NCBI GenBank assembly: GCA_028868545.1
Contig: JAGWUF010000002.1
Location: forward strand, 1-64,000
DNA from: Lysobacteraceae bacterium
Lineage (GTDB): Bacteria > Pseudomonadota > Gammaproteobacteria > Xanthomonadales > Xanthomonadaceae
Length of the DNA: 64,000 nt
Direction: 5' to 3'
Each line of letters begins with the position of its first letter. Position 1 is the stretch's first letter. A program made the translations under genes and the position numbers. The notes beneath the pieces were generated by a model. It did not search any database. It saw only the letters and a program-made list of their open reading frames with translations, and was not told the origin of the DNA. Below are positions 56,829 through 64,000 of the stretch, in pieces.

Positions 56829-59819
56829 CTATCCGCAGACGCGGTTTCTGCCAGCGTGTTTTGCTTCATACAGCAGGCTGTCGGCACGACTGACCATGCG
56901 CTCGTAATGCGCAAGGCCGGTGCGTTCGGCCACGCCGACGCTGATGGTCATGCGCAGCGCGGGGGCGAATGCGCTGCAGTCCATGGCCTCCACTGTGCGT
57001 CGCAGGCGTTCGCAATACTGGCGCGCCGCCGCCAGTGGCTCGCCCGGGAACAGCGCCGCAAACTCCTCGCCGCCCCAGCGGGCCAGCTTGCCGTGGCTGC
57101 CCAGTTCCTGCTGCATCAGGCGCGCGATCTCGATCAGCGCGCGGTCTCCTGCGGCATGCGAGTAGCTGTCGTTGATGCGCTTGAAATGGTCGATGTCGAT
57201 CAGGGCAAAACTCAGCGGAGCGCCCGTGGTTGCGGCCAGATTGAAATCACTTTCCAGCCATTCGTCCATCCAGCGCCGGTTGCCCAGCCCGGTCAACCAG
57301 TCTTCGCGCGCCTGCCGCTCGAAGGCTTCCGCCTGCTCCTGCAGCTTGCTCAGCAGCCTGGATTTTTCGGAATCGGACTCGTGCAACCGGTCAGCATGCA
57401 CTTGCAGATCATGGGTTCGTTGCCCGATCAGCTGTTCCAGCTGGGCGGCACGGTGATGCAGGCTGGCCATCCGCCAACGCAGCAATGTCCACAGCAGCAA
57501 CAAGCCTGCCAGTACGGCCAGCGCCATCACCCACGGCCGCTCCCACGGATGGGGCTGAATGTCGATGCGGACGGTGGTGAAGTCCGGACTCCAGTCCTGC
57601 CCCAGACCCGGCGCAGCGGCACTGACCTCGAAGCGATAATCGCCAGCCTTCAGATTGGTGTACTGCACGCTGCGCTGGTTGCCGCGATCCACCCAGCGCG
57701 AATCCATGCCGATCAGGCGTTGGCGATAGCGCAGGAAACGCGGCATCAGGAAACTGATGGCGGCGTAGCGGAACTCGAGCTTGCTGGTGCCCGCCGGCAA
57801 AGCGAGCTTGGCGCCGAGGGGCAACGTCTTGCCATCGGCCAGGATCTGCTCCAGCACCACGCCGGGCAGTGGCCGGCGGAAGGCATGCAGGGATGCGGGC
57901 GAAGCCACCGCCGCGCCCCGCGCAGTGGCAACCCAGATGTTGCCCAGACGGTCACGCATGGCCGAGGGGCCGGACCCGCCGTTGCATTGCGCGCTGACCA
58001 GACCGTCGGCCTCGCCGAAGTGGTCGTATTCGACGTGCCGCTTGCGGCCATCCAGCACCGCATTGGCTTCGGACTTGGTGACGCGCAGAACCCCGCGATT
58101 GGAGGTCAGCCAGTAATTCCCCAGCCCGTCATCGACGATCGCAAACAGGGTATCCACGGGCAAGCCATCGGCCATGCCCAGGCCTGACAACGTGCCATTG
58201 CGATAGCGCAGCAGGCCGCGGTCGGTGGCCACCCACAGCGTGCCATCGGCATCTTCATGAAACCCGAAAACATCCTGCGCGCCGTTCCTTGCACGCATGT
58301 CCAAAGGCACGAACCGATCGCCCACCAGATGGGCGGCACCGTTCGATGTGCCCACCCACAAACTGCCATCCCGGGAAAAGAACAGGGAAATGATGAACTC
58401 GCGCGGCAGACCTTCTTTCATGCCGTAACGCATGAACCGACCATCCTTGAGTTTGGCCAACCCCCGGTTGGTGCCGATCCAGATGCTGCCATCAGGTGCC
58501 TCGGCCAGGGCGCGAATCTGGTTGCTGGCGGGCAGGCCGCGGGCAGCGTCGTACCTGGCCAGCACTTTGCCGCCACGCATGCGCAACAGACCTTCGGTAT
58601 AGGTGCCGACCAGCAGGTCGCCGTTGCGCGCTTCCTGCAGGCTGAGGATGGAATCGCCGGGAAGCCCGTTGTCGGCGGTGTAGGTGGCCACGATGCGGTT
58701 GTCGCGCCACAGGTTCAGGCCGCGCCCGGTGCCGATCCAGACCCCGCCGTCGCGCGCTTCATAGACCGTTCGCACGTAGTCGTCGCTCAGCCCCTGATCC
58801 ACATTCCAGGTACTGAAGGGGGCATCGCTCAGGCGCAGCAGGCCGGCATTGGTGCCCGCCCAGATACTGCCCTCGCGATCCACCAGCAACGACGGCACCC
58901 GGTTGTTCGGCAGGCCGCGCAGGCTGGTGAACCGATCCAGATTCCTGGCAGACAGCCGCAACAAGCCGTTGTTGACCGTGCCGACCCAGAGATTGCCTTC
59001 GCGATCCTCGGCCAGGCTGGGCACCCCATCCTGTGGCAGCAGCGGCGACAGCGGCTCGAAATGATCGGTGTTGCCGATCCGCTTGAACACGCCACGCTCG
59101 GTGCCCACCAGCAACTGGCCCGCACGGGTTTCGAACAGAACGAACATGGGGGCATCCGGCAGGCCGGAGTCGCGCGGCATGTTCCTGCGCACGCCGCCGA
59201 CAAAGACCGACAAGCCCCCTGCCGTGGCGGCCCAGACTTCACCAGTACGGGTTTCGCGCAAATCGAACACCACGTTGCTGGGCAAACCATTGCCGACATT
59301 GAACTGGGTGGCCTTGCCGCGATCCAGCAAGGTGATGCCTTCATTTTCCGTGGCAGCCCACAAACGGCCTTCGCGATCGATGATGGCATCCAGGATTTCA
59401 TCCTGTGCCAGGCCGTCCTTCTCGCCGTAGTTGATCCATTGGTTGCCACGCTTGACCGTCACCCCGCCGCGCGAGGTGCCCACCACCACCGCGCCATCGG
59501 CAGCCACCGACAACGACCGCACCGCATTGTCCTTCAGCGCCGGGGTGTTGCCACGGTCGAAGAGCTGGAACTCCAGGCCGTTGTAACGCACCAGGCCTTC
59601 CCAGGTGCCCAGCCACAGATAACCGTCGGGGGTTTGCGCGATGGAATTGACCTGGTTGTGCGGCAGCCCCTCGCGGGTGGTCCAGGTTTCGCGGTAAAAC
59701 GCGGAAATGGGTTTGTCGGGCACCGCTGCGAACGCTGGCAGTACCCATGACAACAGCAACAGGCCAATGACGACGACCCGCCGCACCTCCCGCGCAGACG
59801 CACTCGGCATCCGGCTCAT
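56829..59819 (-). CDS. Sensor diguanylate cyclase with Reg_prop repeats and Y_Y_Y domain
   Basis: A 996-residue membrane protein. A signal sequence (VVVIGLLLLSWVLPAFA) precedes a periplasmic two-propeller-like region of Reg_prop repeats (repeating blocks such as DGYLWLGTWEGLVRY, EDREGNLWVGTVNNGLLRL, EGSIWAGTNAGLLRL). A Y_Y_Y domain (LKAGDYRFEVSAA) and one span (ALAVLAGLLLLWTLL) follow. The C-terminal GGDEF domain has ARWGGEEFAAL (GGEEF, active variant); no RxxD site is seen at the usual position. It follows orn by 15 bp on the same strand. Confidence 0.92.
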   Translation of the reverse strand: MSRMPSASAREVRRVVVIGLLLLSWVLPAFAAVPDKPISAFYRETWTTREGLPHNQVNSIAQTPDGYLWLGTWEGLVRYNGLEFQLFDRGNTPALKDNAVRSLSVAADGAVVVGTSRGGVTVKRGNQWINYGEKDGLAQDEILDAIIDREGRLWAATENEGITLLDRGKATQFNVGNGLPSNVVFDLRETRTGEVWAATAGGLSVFVGGVRRNMPRDSGLPDAPMFVLFETRAGQLLVGTERGVFKRIGNTDHFEPLSPLLPQDGVPSLAEDREGNLWVGTVNNGLLRLSARNLDRFTSLRGLPNNRVPSLLVDREGSIWAGTNAGLLRLSDAPFSTWNVDQGLSDDYVRTVYEARDGGVWIGTGRGLNLWRDNRIVATYTADNGLPGDSILSLQEARNGDLLVGTYTEGLLRMRGGKVLARYDAARGLPASNQIRALAEAPDGSIWIGTNRGLAKLKDGRFMRYGMKEGLPREFIISLFFSRDGSLWVGTSNGAAHLVGDRFVPLDMRARNGAQDVFGFHEDADGTLWVATDRGLLRYRNGTLSGLGMADGLPVDTLFAIVDDGLGNYWLTSNRGVLRVTKSEANAVLDGRKRHVEYDHFGEADGLVSAQCNGGSGPSAMRDRLGNIWVATARGAAVASPASLHAFRRPLPGVVLEQILADGKTLPLGAKLALPAGTSKLEFRYAAISFLMPRFLRYRQRLIGMDSRWVDRGNQRSVQYTNLKAGDYRFEVSAAAPGLGQDWSPDFTTVRIDIQPHPWERPWVMALAVLAGLLLLWTLLRWRMASLHHRAAQLEQLIGQRTHDLQVHADRLHESDSEKSRLLSKLQEQAEAFERQAREDWLTGLGNRRWMDEWLESDFNLAATTGAPLSFALIDIDHFKRINDSYSHAAGDRALIEIARLMQQELGSHGKLARWGGEEFAALFPGEPLAAARQYCERLRRTVEAMDCSAFAPALRMTISVGVAERTGLAHYERMVSRADSLLYEAKHAGRNRVCG

Positions 59820-59834
59820 GTGCCCCCTGATCCG

Positions 59835-60404
59835 TTACTCCACTGCCAAACCGGCCAGTGCCCCCATGTGCTGCCGATAATGCCGCAATTCGTCGATGGA
59901 GTCGCGTACGTCGCTGAGGGCAGTGTGTGCGGAAACCTTGTTGAAGCCGTTCAGCACCGAAGGTGCCCAGCGCCGGGCCAACTCCTTGACCGTGCTCACA
60001 TCCAGATTGCGATAGTGGAAATAGGCTTCGAGCTGCGGCATCAGCCGCGCCATGAAGCGGCGGTCCTGGCAAATGGAATTGCCGCACATCGGCGAGGCCC
60101 TGGCCGGCAGCCATTGCTTCAGGAATTCCAGTGTGCGGGTTTCGGCCATGGCCAACGGCACGCCTTCTTCCAGCACCCGCCGCCACAGGCCGGAACTCGA
60201 GTGATGCGTGCGGTTCCACTCGTCCATCGCTTCCAGCGTGGCCAGCGGGTGCGCAATGGCCAGCTCCGGCCCTTCGGCCAGCACATTGAGCTGGCCATCG
60301 GTCACCACCGTGGCGATTTCCAGGATGCCATCGGCTTGCGGATCCAGCCCGGTCATTTCCAGATCGATCCAGATCAGCCGATCTTGCGGGTTTTCAGCGC
60401 TCAT
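59835..60404 (-). CDS. orn: Oligoribonuclease
   Basis: A 189-residue DEDDh 3'-5' exonuclease that degrades 2-5 nt RNAs, including pGpG from c-di-GMP breakdown. [12 protein letters not shown] is Exo I (D-x-E), and [15 protein letters not shown] and [16 protein letters not shown] give Exo [16 protein letters not shown] is Exo III with His. The ATG at 60404 is used ([10 protein letters not shown]); the frame also has a TTG seven codons upstream. It is the first gene of a pair with the GGDEF sensor. Confidence 0.96.
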   Translation of the reverse strand: MSAENPQDRLIWIDLEMTGLDPQADGILEIATVVTDGQLNVLAEGPELAIAHPLATLEAMDEWNRTHHSSSGLWRRVLEEGVPLAMAETRTLEFLKQWLPARASPMCGNSICQDRRFMARLMPQLEAYFHYRNLDVSTVKELARRWAPSVLNGFNKVSAHTALSDVRDSIDELRHYRQHMGALAGLAVE

Positions 60405-60460
60405 GGGTGCATTTTCGTTTTGCAATTGGGCATCATACTGATACCCGTACAGGACTTGGC

Positions 60461-60937
60461 ATGTTCCAGATCACGACCACCACCCTCGTCCCGGCGCTGG
60501 GCCCGCACGCGATCCTCACCGCGATGCTGGCGCCTGCATTTTTCCTGACCGCCACCGCGGCCTTGCTGGCCTCGGCCAATGCCCGGCTGGCGCGGGTGGT
60601 GGATCGTTTGCGGGTGTTGATCGCTATCTGGAAACAGGAGGCCCCGGACAGCGGTGAACGCGATGAGCAGATCCAGCGCCATCGGGAACGTGCGCACCTG
60701 GTACTGCGGGCCTGCCGCTTGCTGTACGGCGCACTGGCCAGTTTCGTGGGCACCAGCCTGGCACTGGCGATGGATGCCCTGCTCGGTTTTCGCATGAGTG
60801 CCCTGCCCACCGCCACTGCCGTGATCGGGGTGCTGTTCCTGCTGGCCGCCAGTTTTGCAATGTGGCGCGAAGTCAGTCTGGCCGTGCGCAGCTTCGATCT
60901 GGAGCTGGACCACAGCCTGATGCAGCGGCGGGACTAG
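60461..60937 (+). CDS. DUF2721 membrane protein
   Basis: A 158-residue membrane protein. [28 protein letters not shown] is span one with the DUF2721 S-N-A-R motif. A basic loop ([30 protein letters not shown]) leads to two further spans ([19 protein letters not shown] and [21 protein letters not shown]). Divergent from orn with about 56 bp between starts. Function unknown. Confidence 0.86.
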   Translation: MFQITTTTLVPALGPHAILTAMLAPAFFLTATAALLASANARLARVVDRLRVLIAIWKQEAPDSGERDEQIQRHRERAHLVLRACRLLYGALASFVGTSLALAMDALLGFRMSALPTATAVIGVLFLLAASFAMWREVSLAVRSFDLELDHSLMQRRD

Positions 60938-60969
60938 ATTTACACAGCGGCGATGTCGCATCGAGGGGC

Positions 60970-61419
60970 TCAGCCCCACGGCCACCAGCCCTGCCCGGTC
61001 TGCGCGTAGCGGTCGGCGGCGCGTTCGAAGCGGTTGCGCACCGACACCCCCCCGCATGAAAAATACAGCGGCAAGAACAGCACGCCCAGCGCCATGGTCT
61101 GCAGCACATGCGCATGTTCGTGGTCGCCGATGGCAATGGGAGGCTCCTTGCACAGCCCGGCATCGTGGGCATAGGTATTGCAGTGCCGCTCCAGTGTGTG
61201 ACCGGTGTCCAGGATCACGTTGCCCAGCGTCATCGCGCCACCGGGCCCCCACGGGAAGCCGTGAAATACCAGGCAATGCCGCTGCGCCTGCAACCGCGGG
61301 CGGGCACCGGCGGCCATGCCGGCGCAGCCCGCGACCAGCCCCAGTGCGCTGATCGGTGCGGCCCACAGCAGGCCGATGCCCAGTGCCAGCCAGCGCAGCC
61401 CGCGTGGCAGCGCGTGCAT
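60970..61419 (-). CDS. Small membrane protein downstream of phaC
   Basis: A 149-residue protein. LRWLALGIGLLWAAPISALGLVAGCAGMA is a membrane anchor or signal. Then comes a PGGAMTLGNVILDTGH block and the motif GDHEHAHVLQTMALGVLFLPLYF, where three closely spaced histidines (H-x-H-x-H region, with Glu between) suggest a metal site in a membrane-lying helix. It starts three bases after the phaC stop (4 nt from its last coding codon), so they may be co-transcribed. No family recognised. Confidence 0.68.
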   Translation of the reverse strand: MHALPRGLRWLALGIGLLWAAPISALGLVAGCAGMAAGARPRLQAQRHCLVFHGFPWGPGGAMTLGNVILDTGHTLERHCNTYAHDAGLCKEPPIAIGDHEHAHVLQTMALGVLFLPLYFSCGGVSVRNRFERAADRYAQTGQGWWPWG

Positions 61420-61421
61420 CC

Positions 61422-62492
61422 TCAGCGGGCGCGCTTGGCCAGCCAATCGTGGATGGTCTGCGGCACTTCCTTCTGTGCGCGGCTGGAGACGTAGATGCCG
61501 ATGTGGCCACCCTTGAACGACAGCTCGGTGTAGTCGTCGCTGCCGCACAGATCACGCAGCGCGCGCGAAGCGTCCGGCGGCACCAGATGGTCCTGCTCGG
61601 CGTAGATGTTGAGGATGGGCATGTCCACCATGCCCAGATGCACGTCCTGCTCGCCGATGCGCGGGGTGCCGGTGACGAAGCGGTTCTGCTGGAAGAACTG
61701 CTGGCTGAACTCGCGGAACGCTTCGCCGGCTTGATCGGGCGAATCGAAGATCCACTTTTCCATGCGCAGGAAATCTTCCATCGCATGCTTGTCGTCCAGG
61801 ATGTCCACCATGCCCACGTACTTCTGCGCGAACAGCCGCCACGGCTTCAGCATCAGGTAGGTGAAATTCATCATGTCGGCCGGCACGTTGCCAAGTGTGT
61901 CCACCAGCAGATCGACGTCGATCTCGCGGTTCCAGTTCGACAGCATGTTGTCCGGCGTGTGGAAATCCACCGGGGTGACCATGGTGATCAGGTTCTTCAC
62001 CTTGTCCGGGTGCAGCGCGGCGTAGCACAGCGAGAATGCCCCGCCCTGGCAGATGCCCAGCAGGTTGACCGCCGGCAGGCCATGCGCATTGCACAGATAC
62101 TCCATCGCGCCACCGATGAAGCGTTCGATGTAGTCCTCCAGGGTGAGGTAGCGGTCGGAGCGGTCGGGGTAGCCCCAATCGATGATGTAGATGTCCTCGC
62201 CGCGCTCCAGCAGGCCCTTGACCAGCGAACGGTTCTCCTGCAGATCGACCATGTAGGGGCGATTGACCAGCGCGTAGGCGATCAGGGTCGGCACCCGCGC
62301 CGTGGGCGCATGCGCACCCTTGAAGCGGTACAGCACCACCTTGCCGTCGCGCCAGACTTCCTCGCGCGGGGTGACGCCGAAGTGCACGTCGTCGATGACC
62401 TGCAAGGTCTGCATGCCGGCGCTGAGCTTGCGTTGCAACTTGCTGATTTCTTCCGCCAGCGATTCGGGCGTGATGTTCAATGGGCCGTTCAT
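61422..62492 (-). CDS. phaC: Class III poly(3-hydroxyalkanoate) synthase subunit PhaC
   Basis: Polymerises 3-hydroxyacyl-CoA to polyhydroxyalkanoate with PhaE, 356 residues (class III PhaC is about 355). LLGICQGGAFSLCYAAL holds the nucleophile cysteine (Cys148; family G-x-C-x-G). YIIDWGYPDRSDRYLTL and LNIYAEQDHLVPP give the aspartate (Asp in EQD) and GGHIGIYVSSRAQ the histidine. The start ATG lies one base after the phaE stop. Confidence 0.95.
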   Translation of the reverse strand: MNGPLNITPESLAEEISKLQRKLSAGMQTLQVIDDVHFGVTPREEVWRDGKVVLYRFKGAHAPTARVPTLIAYALVNRPYMVDLQENRSLVKGLLERGEDIYIIDWGYPDRSDRYLTLEDYIERFIGGAMEYLCNAHGLPAVNLLGICQGGAFSLCYAALHPDKVKNLITMVTPVDFHTPDNMLSNWNREIDVDLLVDTLGNVPADMMNFTYLMLKPWRLFAQKYVGMVDILDDKHAMEDFLRMEKWIFDSPDQAGEAFREFSQQFFQQNRFVTGTPRIGEQDVHLGMVDMPILNIYAEQDHLVPPDASRALRDLCGSDDYTELSFKGGHIGIYVSSRAQKEVPQTIHDWLAKRAR

Positions 62493-62493
62493 T

Positions 62494-63594
62494 TCAACGC
62501 TTCCTTGCCGCAGGCTTGGCGGTCTTCACGGCTGTGCGGGGGACGGCTTTGCCGGCGGTTTTCCTGGCCGCGGGCTTGGCCACTTTCGCGGGTTTTGCGC
62601 GCTTGGCTGGTGCGCTTTTGACCGATGCGGCCGGTGCAGGCTTGGCCGGCATTGGCCTGACGGCCGACTTTTTCGCAGGTATCGCACTGACGGATGCGGG
62701 TGGAGCGGCGGCAGCCGGTGCTTCGGCAGTGCGCTGCAGACGCCGCAACTGCCGCTCCAGTTCGGCGATCTTGCGATGCGCGCTGTCCAGTTCGGTACGA
62801 CCGGGCAGCCCCAGCAGGGTGGCGGTCTGTTCGCCGATGGCCTGCGCCGCGCCACGCAATTGCATTTGTGCGTTGGCCAGTTCGCCGAATGCACGCCGAT
62901 ACTCGGTGGTCAGTGCAGCCTGTGCCCAGGCGTCCTCGGCCGCATCCACCCACAGGTCGAACAGGGCGCGCACGCTGCCCAGCTGGCGGCCGGGTTCTTC
63001 GCGCTCGGCCAGTTTCGATTCAAAGATCGCGAACGCCTGTTTCGAAATCTTGGCCAGCAACTGGCCGTAAGCATCCTGTGCGGCCTGCTGGCGCAGCTGT
63101 GCCTTGCCCAGTGCCTGCAGGCGCTCCTGATGTTCGCGAGTGAAGCCGAACGCCGGCACGCTGAGCGATTTCATTGCCTCGTTGCGCATGCCGGCCAGCC
63201 ACGGCGCGGTGGTTTCGCTCCACTGCATGAAATTTTCCAGCCCGGGCCCGCGCATGCCTTCCAGCAGGCCGGCAAACGGATGGCTGTCGCCGAAGGCATC
63301 GCGCCAGGCCGTGGCCACGTCGCTGGCGTTGTGGTCGCGACCTGCAAACTGCGTGGCCACCTGCTGCATCTGCGCCAGCCAATCGCGGCTTTGCCGTTTG
63401 AAGTGCTCCAGCACATGGCCCATGCCGTTCTGCCCGCCGACTTGCGGATTTGCCTGCGGCAGCCAGCCATCCAGCATCCCGCGCAGGCCGTGCATGGCAT
63501 CGCCACCTGCCGCCGGCGCTGCACCCCGCAGTGCGTCTTCCCACACGCCCCAATACTGACGCGCCAGTGCCGTGAAATCGTCGGTTGTCGCCAT
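62494..63594 (-). CDS. phaE: Class III PHA synthase subunit PhaE
   Basis: Non-catalytic activator subunit, 366 residues. The helical first part (YWGVWEDALRGAAPAAGGD and REEPGRQLGSVRALFDLWVDAAEDAWAQA) is typical of PhaE. The final 65 residues are an Ala/Pro/Lys tail (PAKPAPAASVKSAPAKRAKP) resembling histone- or phasin-like tails. It is the first gene of phaE-phaC, placed after the hydrolase gene. Confidence 0.92.
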   Translation of the reverse strand: MATTDDFTALARQYWGVWEDALRGAAPAAGGDAMHGLRGMLDGWLPQANPQVGGQNGMGHVLEHFKRQSRDWLAQMQQVATQFAGRDHNASDVATAWRDAFGDSHPFAGLLEGMRGPGLENFMQWSETTAPWLAGMRNEAMKSLSVPAFGFTREHQERLQALGKAQLRQQAAQDAYGQLLAKISKQAFAIFESKLAEREEPGRQLGSVRALFDLWVDAAEDAWAQAALTTEYRRAFGELANAQMQLRGAAQAIGEQTATLLGLPGRTELDSAHRKIAELERQLRRLQRTAEAPAAAAPPASVSAIPAKKSAVRPMPAKPAPAASVKSAPAKRAKPAKVAKPAARKTAGKAVPRTAVKTAKPAARKR

Positions 63595-63654
63595 AAATCC
63601 TCCGCAATTGCTCGAATGCTAGCAATGCCGATGTTGCACCGCCATCACGATGGC

Positions 63655-63722
63655 GTGTCAAAGGGAGCTTGCTCCACTGCGGGGATTCGCAGCCGAGCGA
63701 GCTCGGCGCTGCAGGAGCGCAT
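63655..63722. repeat. REP-like palindromic repeat
   Basis: Two palindromes in one short stretch: GGAGC-TT-GCTCC (63664-63675) and CCGAGC-GA-GCTCGG (63693-63706), followed by CTGCAGGAGCGC. It resembles the GTAGGAGCGGGCTTGCTCGCGA REP units scattered in Xanthomonad and Pseudomonad genomes, in the gap between the hydrolase gene and phaE. Confidence 0.65.
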
Positions 63723-63746
63723 CGATCCGGGGCGTTGCCGTTTTTT

Positions 63747-64000
63747 TCAGCGCGGCATCGCCAGATTTTCCGCGGCCAACGGCTTGCCCATCCGCGGCAC
63801 CGTGGCCACCACCGCGTCGGCGGGCAACGCAGACTTGCCGTCGAGAACGGCATCGACCCGATCCAGCGCCGCGTACACATACGGCAGCAGCGGCAGATAA
63901 GCGGCGGCCATGTGCGGCAAGGCCAGGAAAGCATCGAAATGCTGGGCATTGCGCACCTGCCAGTAGCGCACGTCGCGGCCAGCCGCCTTGGCCATCGCCA
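63747..64000 (-). CDS. 3-hydroxybutyrate oligomer hydrolase (partial, 5' end outside window)
   Basis: The C-terminal 84 codons of a 3HB-oligomer hydrolase, which releases monomers from PHB breakdown products. GRDVRYWQVRNAQHFDAFLA contains the His of the catalytic triad and LPLLPYVYAALDRVDAVLDG follows, as in the family. The gene runs off the window at 64000; the stop is at 63747. It matches the PHA synthesis genes beside it. Confidence 0.85.
   Translation of the reverse strand, partial: AMAKAAGRDVRYWQVRNAQHFDAFLALPHMAAAYLPLLPYVYAALDRVDAVLDGKSALPADAVVATVPRMGKPLAAENLAMPR

Noticed and set aside
53264-56914. A 1216-codon minus-strand frame opposite cusB and cusA
   Set aside because: His/Arg/Ala/Gln-rich low-complexity translation with no domain; a shadow of the two efflux genes.

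Overview
The window is a high-GC proteobacterial chromosome segment that most resembles the Xanthomonadaceae (Lysobacter, Thermomonas, Pseudoxanthomonas or Luteimonas-like). Evidence for this is the bamE / rnfH / ratA / smpB block with fur beside it, DUF1249 next to ppsR-ppsA, the oligoribonuclease gene, class III PHA synthase genes, Xanthomonad-style palindromic repeats, and a gamma-proteobacterial type dif site. No plasmid replication, conjugation or complete prophage genes are seen. I read it as core chromosome around the replication terminus.

Layout. 1-2.5 kb: the end of an exported amidohydrolase, a small secreted protein and an HNH nuclease, interspersed with palindromic repeat copies and a gene scrap. 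2.5-9.5 kb: an ABC exporter pair behind a near-perfect palindrome, a GAF-GGDEF cyclase, pyrC and a triple-PAS GGDEF protein. 9.5-12.3 kb: a three-gene SPFH / zinc-ribbon / small membrane protein module. 12.4-16.7 kb: an RsuA/RluF-type pseudouridine synthase, a RIO kinase, a DUF3817 protein, and a paired alpha/beta-hydrolase plus M35-like zinc peptidase. 17-22.5 kb: deoC-deoB-deoD, a methyltransferase, a PlsC-type acyltransferase, cytochrome b561 and a small Cys-tailed protein. 22.6-24.0 kb: tmRNA (ssrA), a decayed slice of a P2-like phage tail operon, and then a 28-bp dif-like XerCD site at 23990-24017. The polarity of GGGNAGGG (KOPS-like) octamers flips across that site.

24-30.2 kb: a copper locus. 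cueR and the CopA P-type ATPase lie on the minus strand, with copZ, a multicopper oxidase and a CopB-type outer-membrane protein on the plus strand. The two arms are driven by back-to-back CueR-type promoters. 30.3-41 kb: a single long plus-strand operon of eight genes encoding a Tat-signal TldD-like protease, a TldE-like partner, a DUF4159 protein, a MoxR ATPase, a DUF58 protein and three Bat-like membrane proteins. This is the most interesting poorly described system in the window. 41-45.5 kb: fur (with a five-copy 11-bp tandem repeat just upstream), bamE, rnfH, ratA, smpB, a small secreted protein behind a poly-C promoter, tRNA-Glu, tRNA-Ala, a DUF1249 gene and ppsR. 45.5-56.8 kb: ppsA and a second copper/silver locus (a P-type ATPase divergent from a small His/Cys protein followed by a CusC-CusB-CusA type efflux system). 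56.8-64 kb: a Reg_prop/Y_Y_Y/GGDEF sensor downstream of orn, a DUF2721 protein, and the PHA genes phaE-phaC with a small membrane protein and the end of a 3-hydroxybutyrate oligomer hydrolase gene.

Themes: copper handling is encoded twice (CueR regulon plus Cus system). Three diguanylate cyclases occur, one of them directly behind orn, whose enzyme removes pGpG. Both partners of trans-translation (ssrA, smpB) are present but about 20 kb apart. All calls are from reading the sequence; no database search was run.
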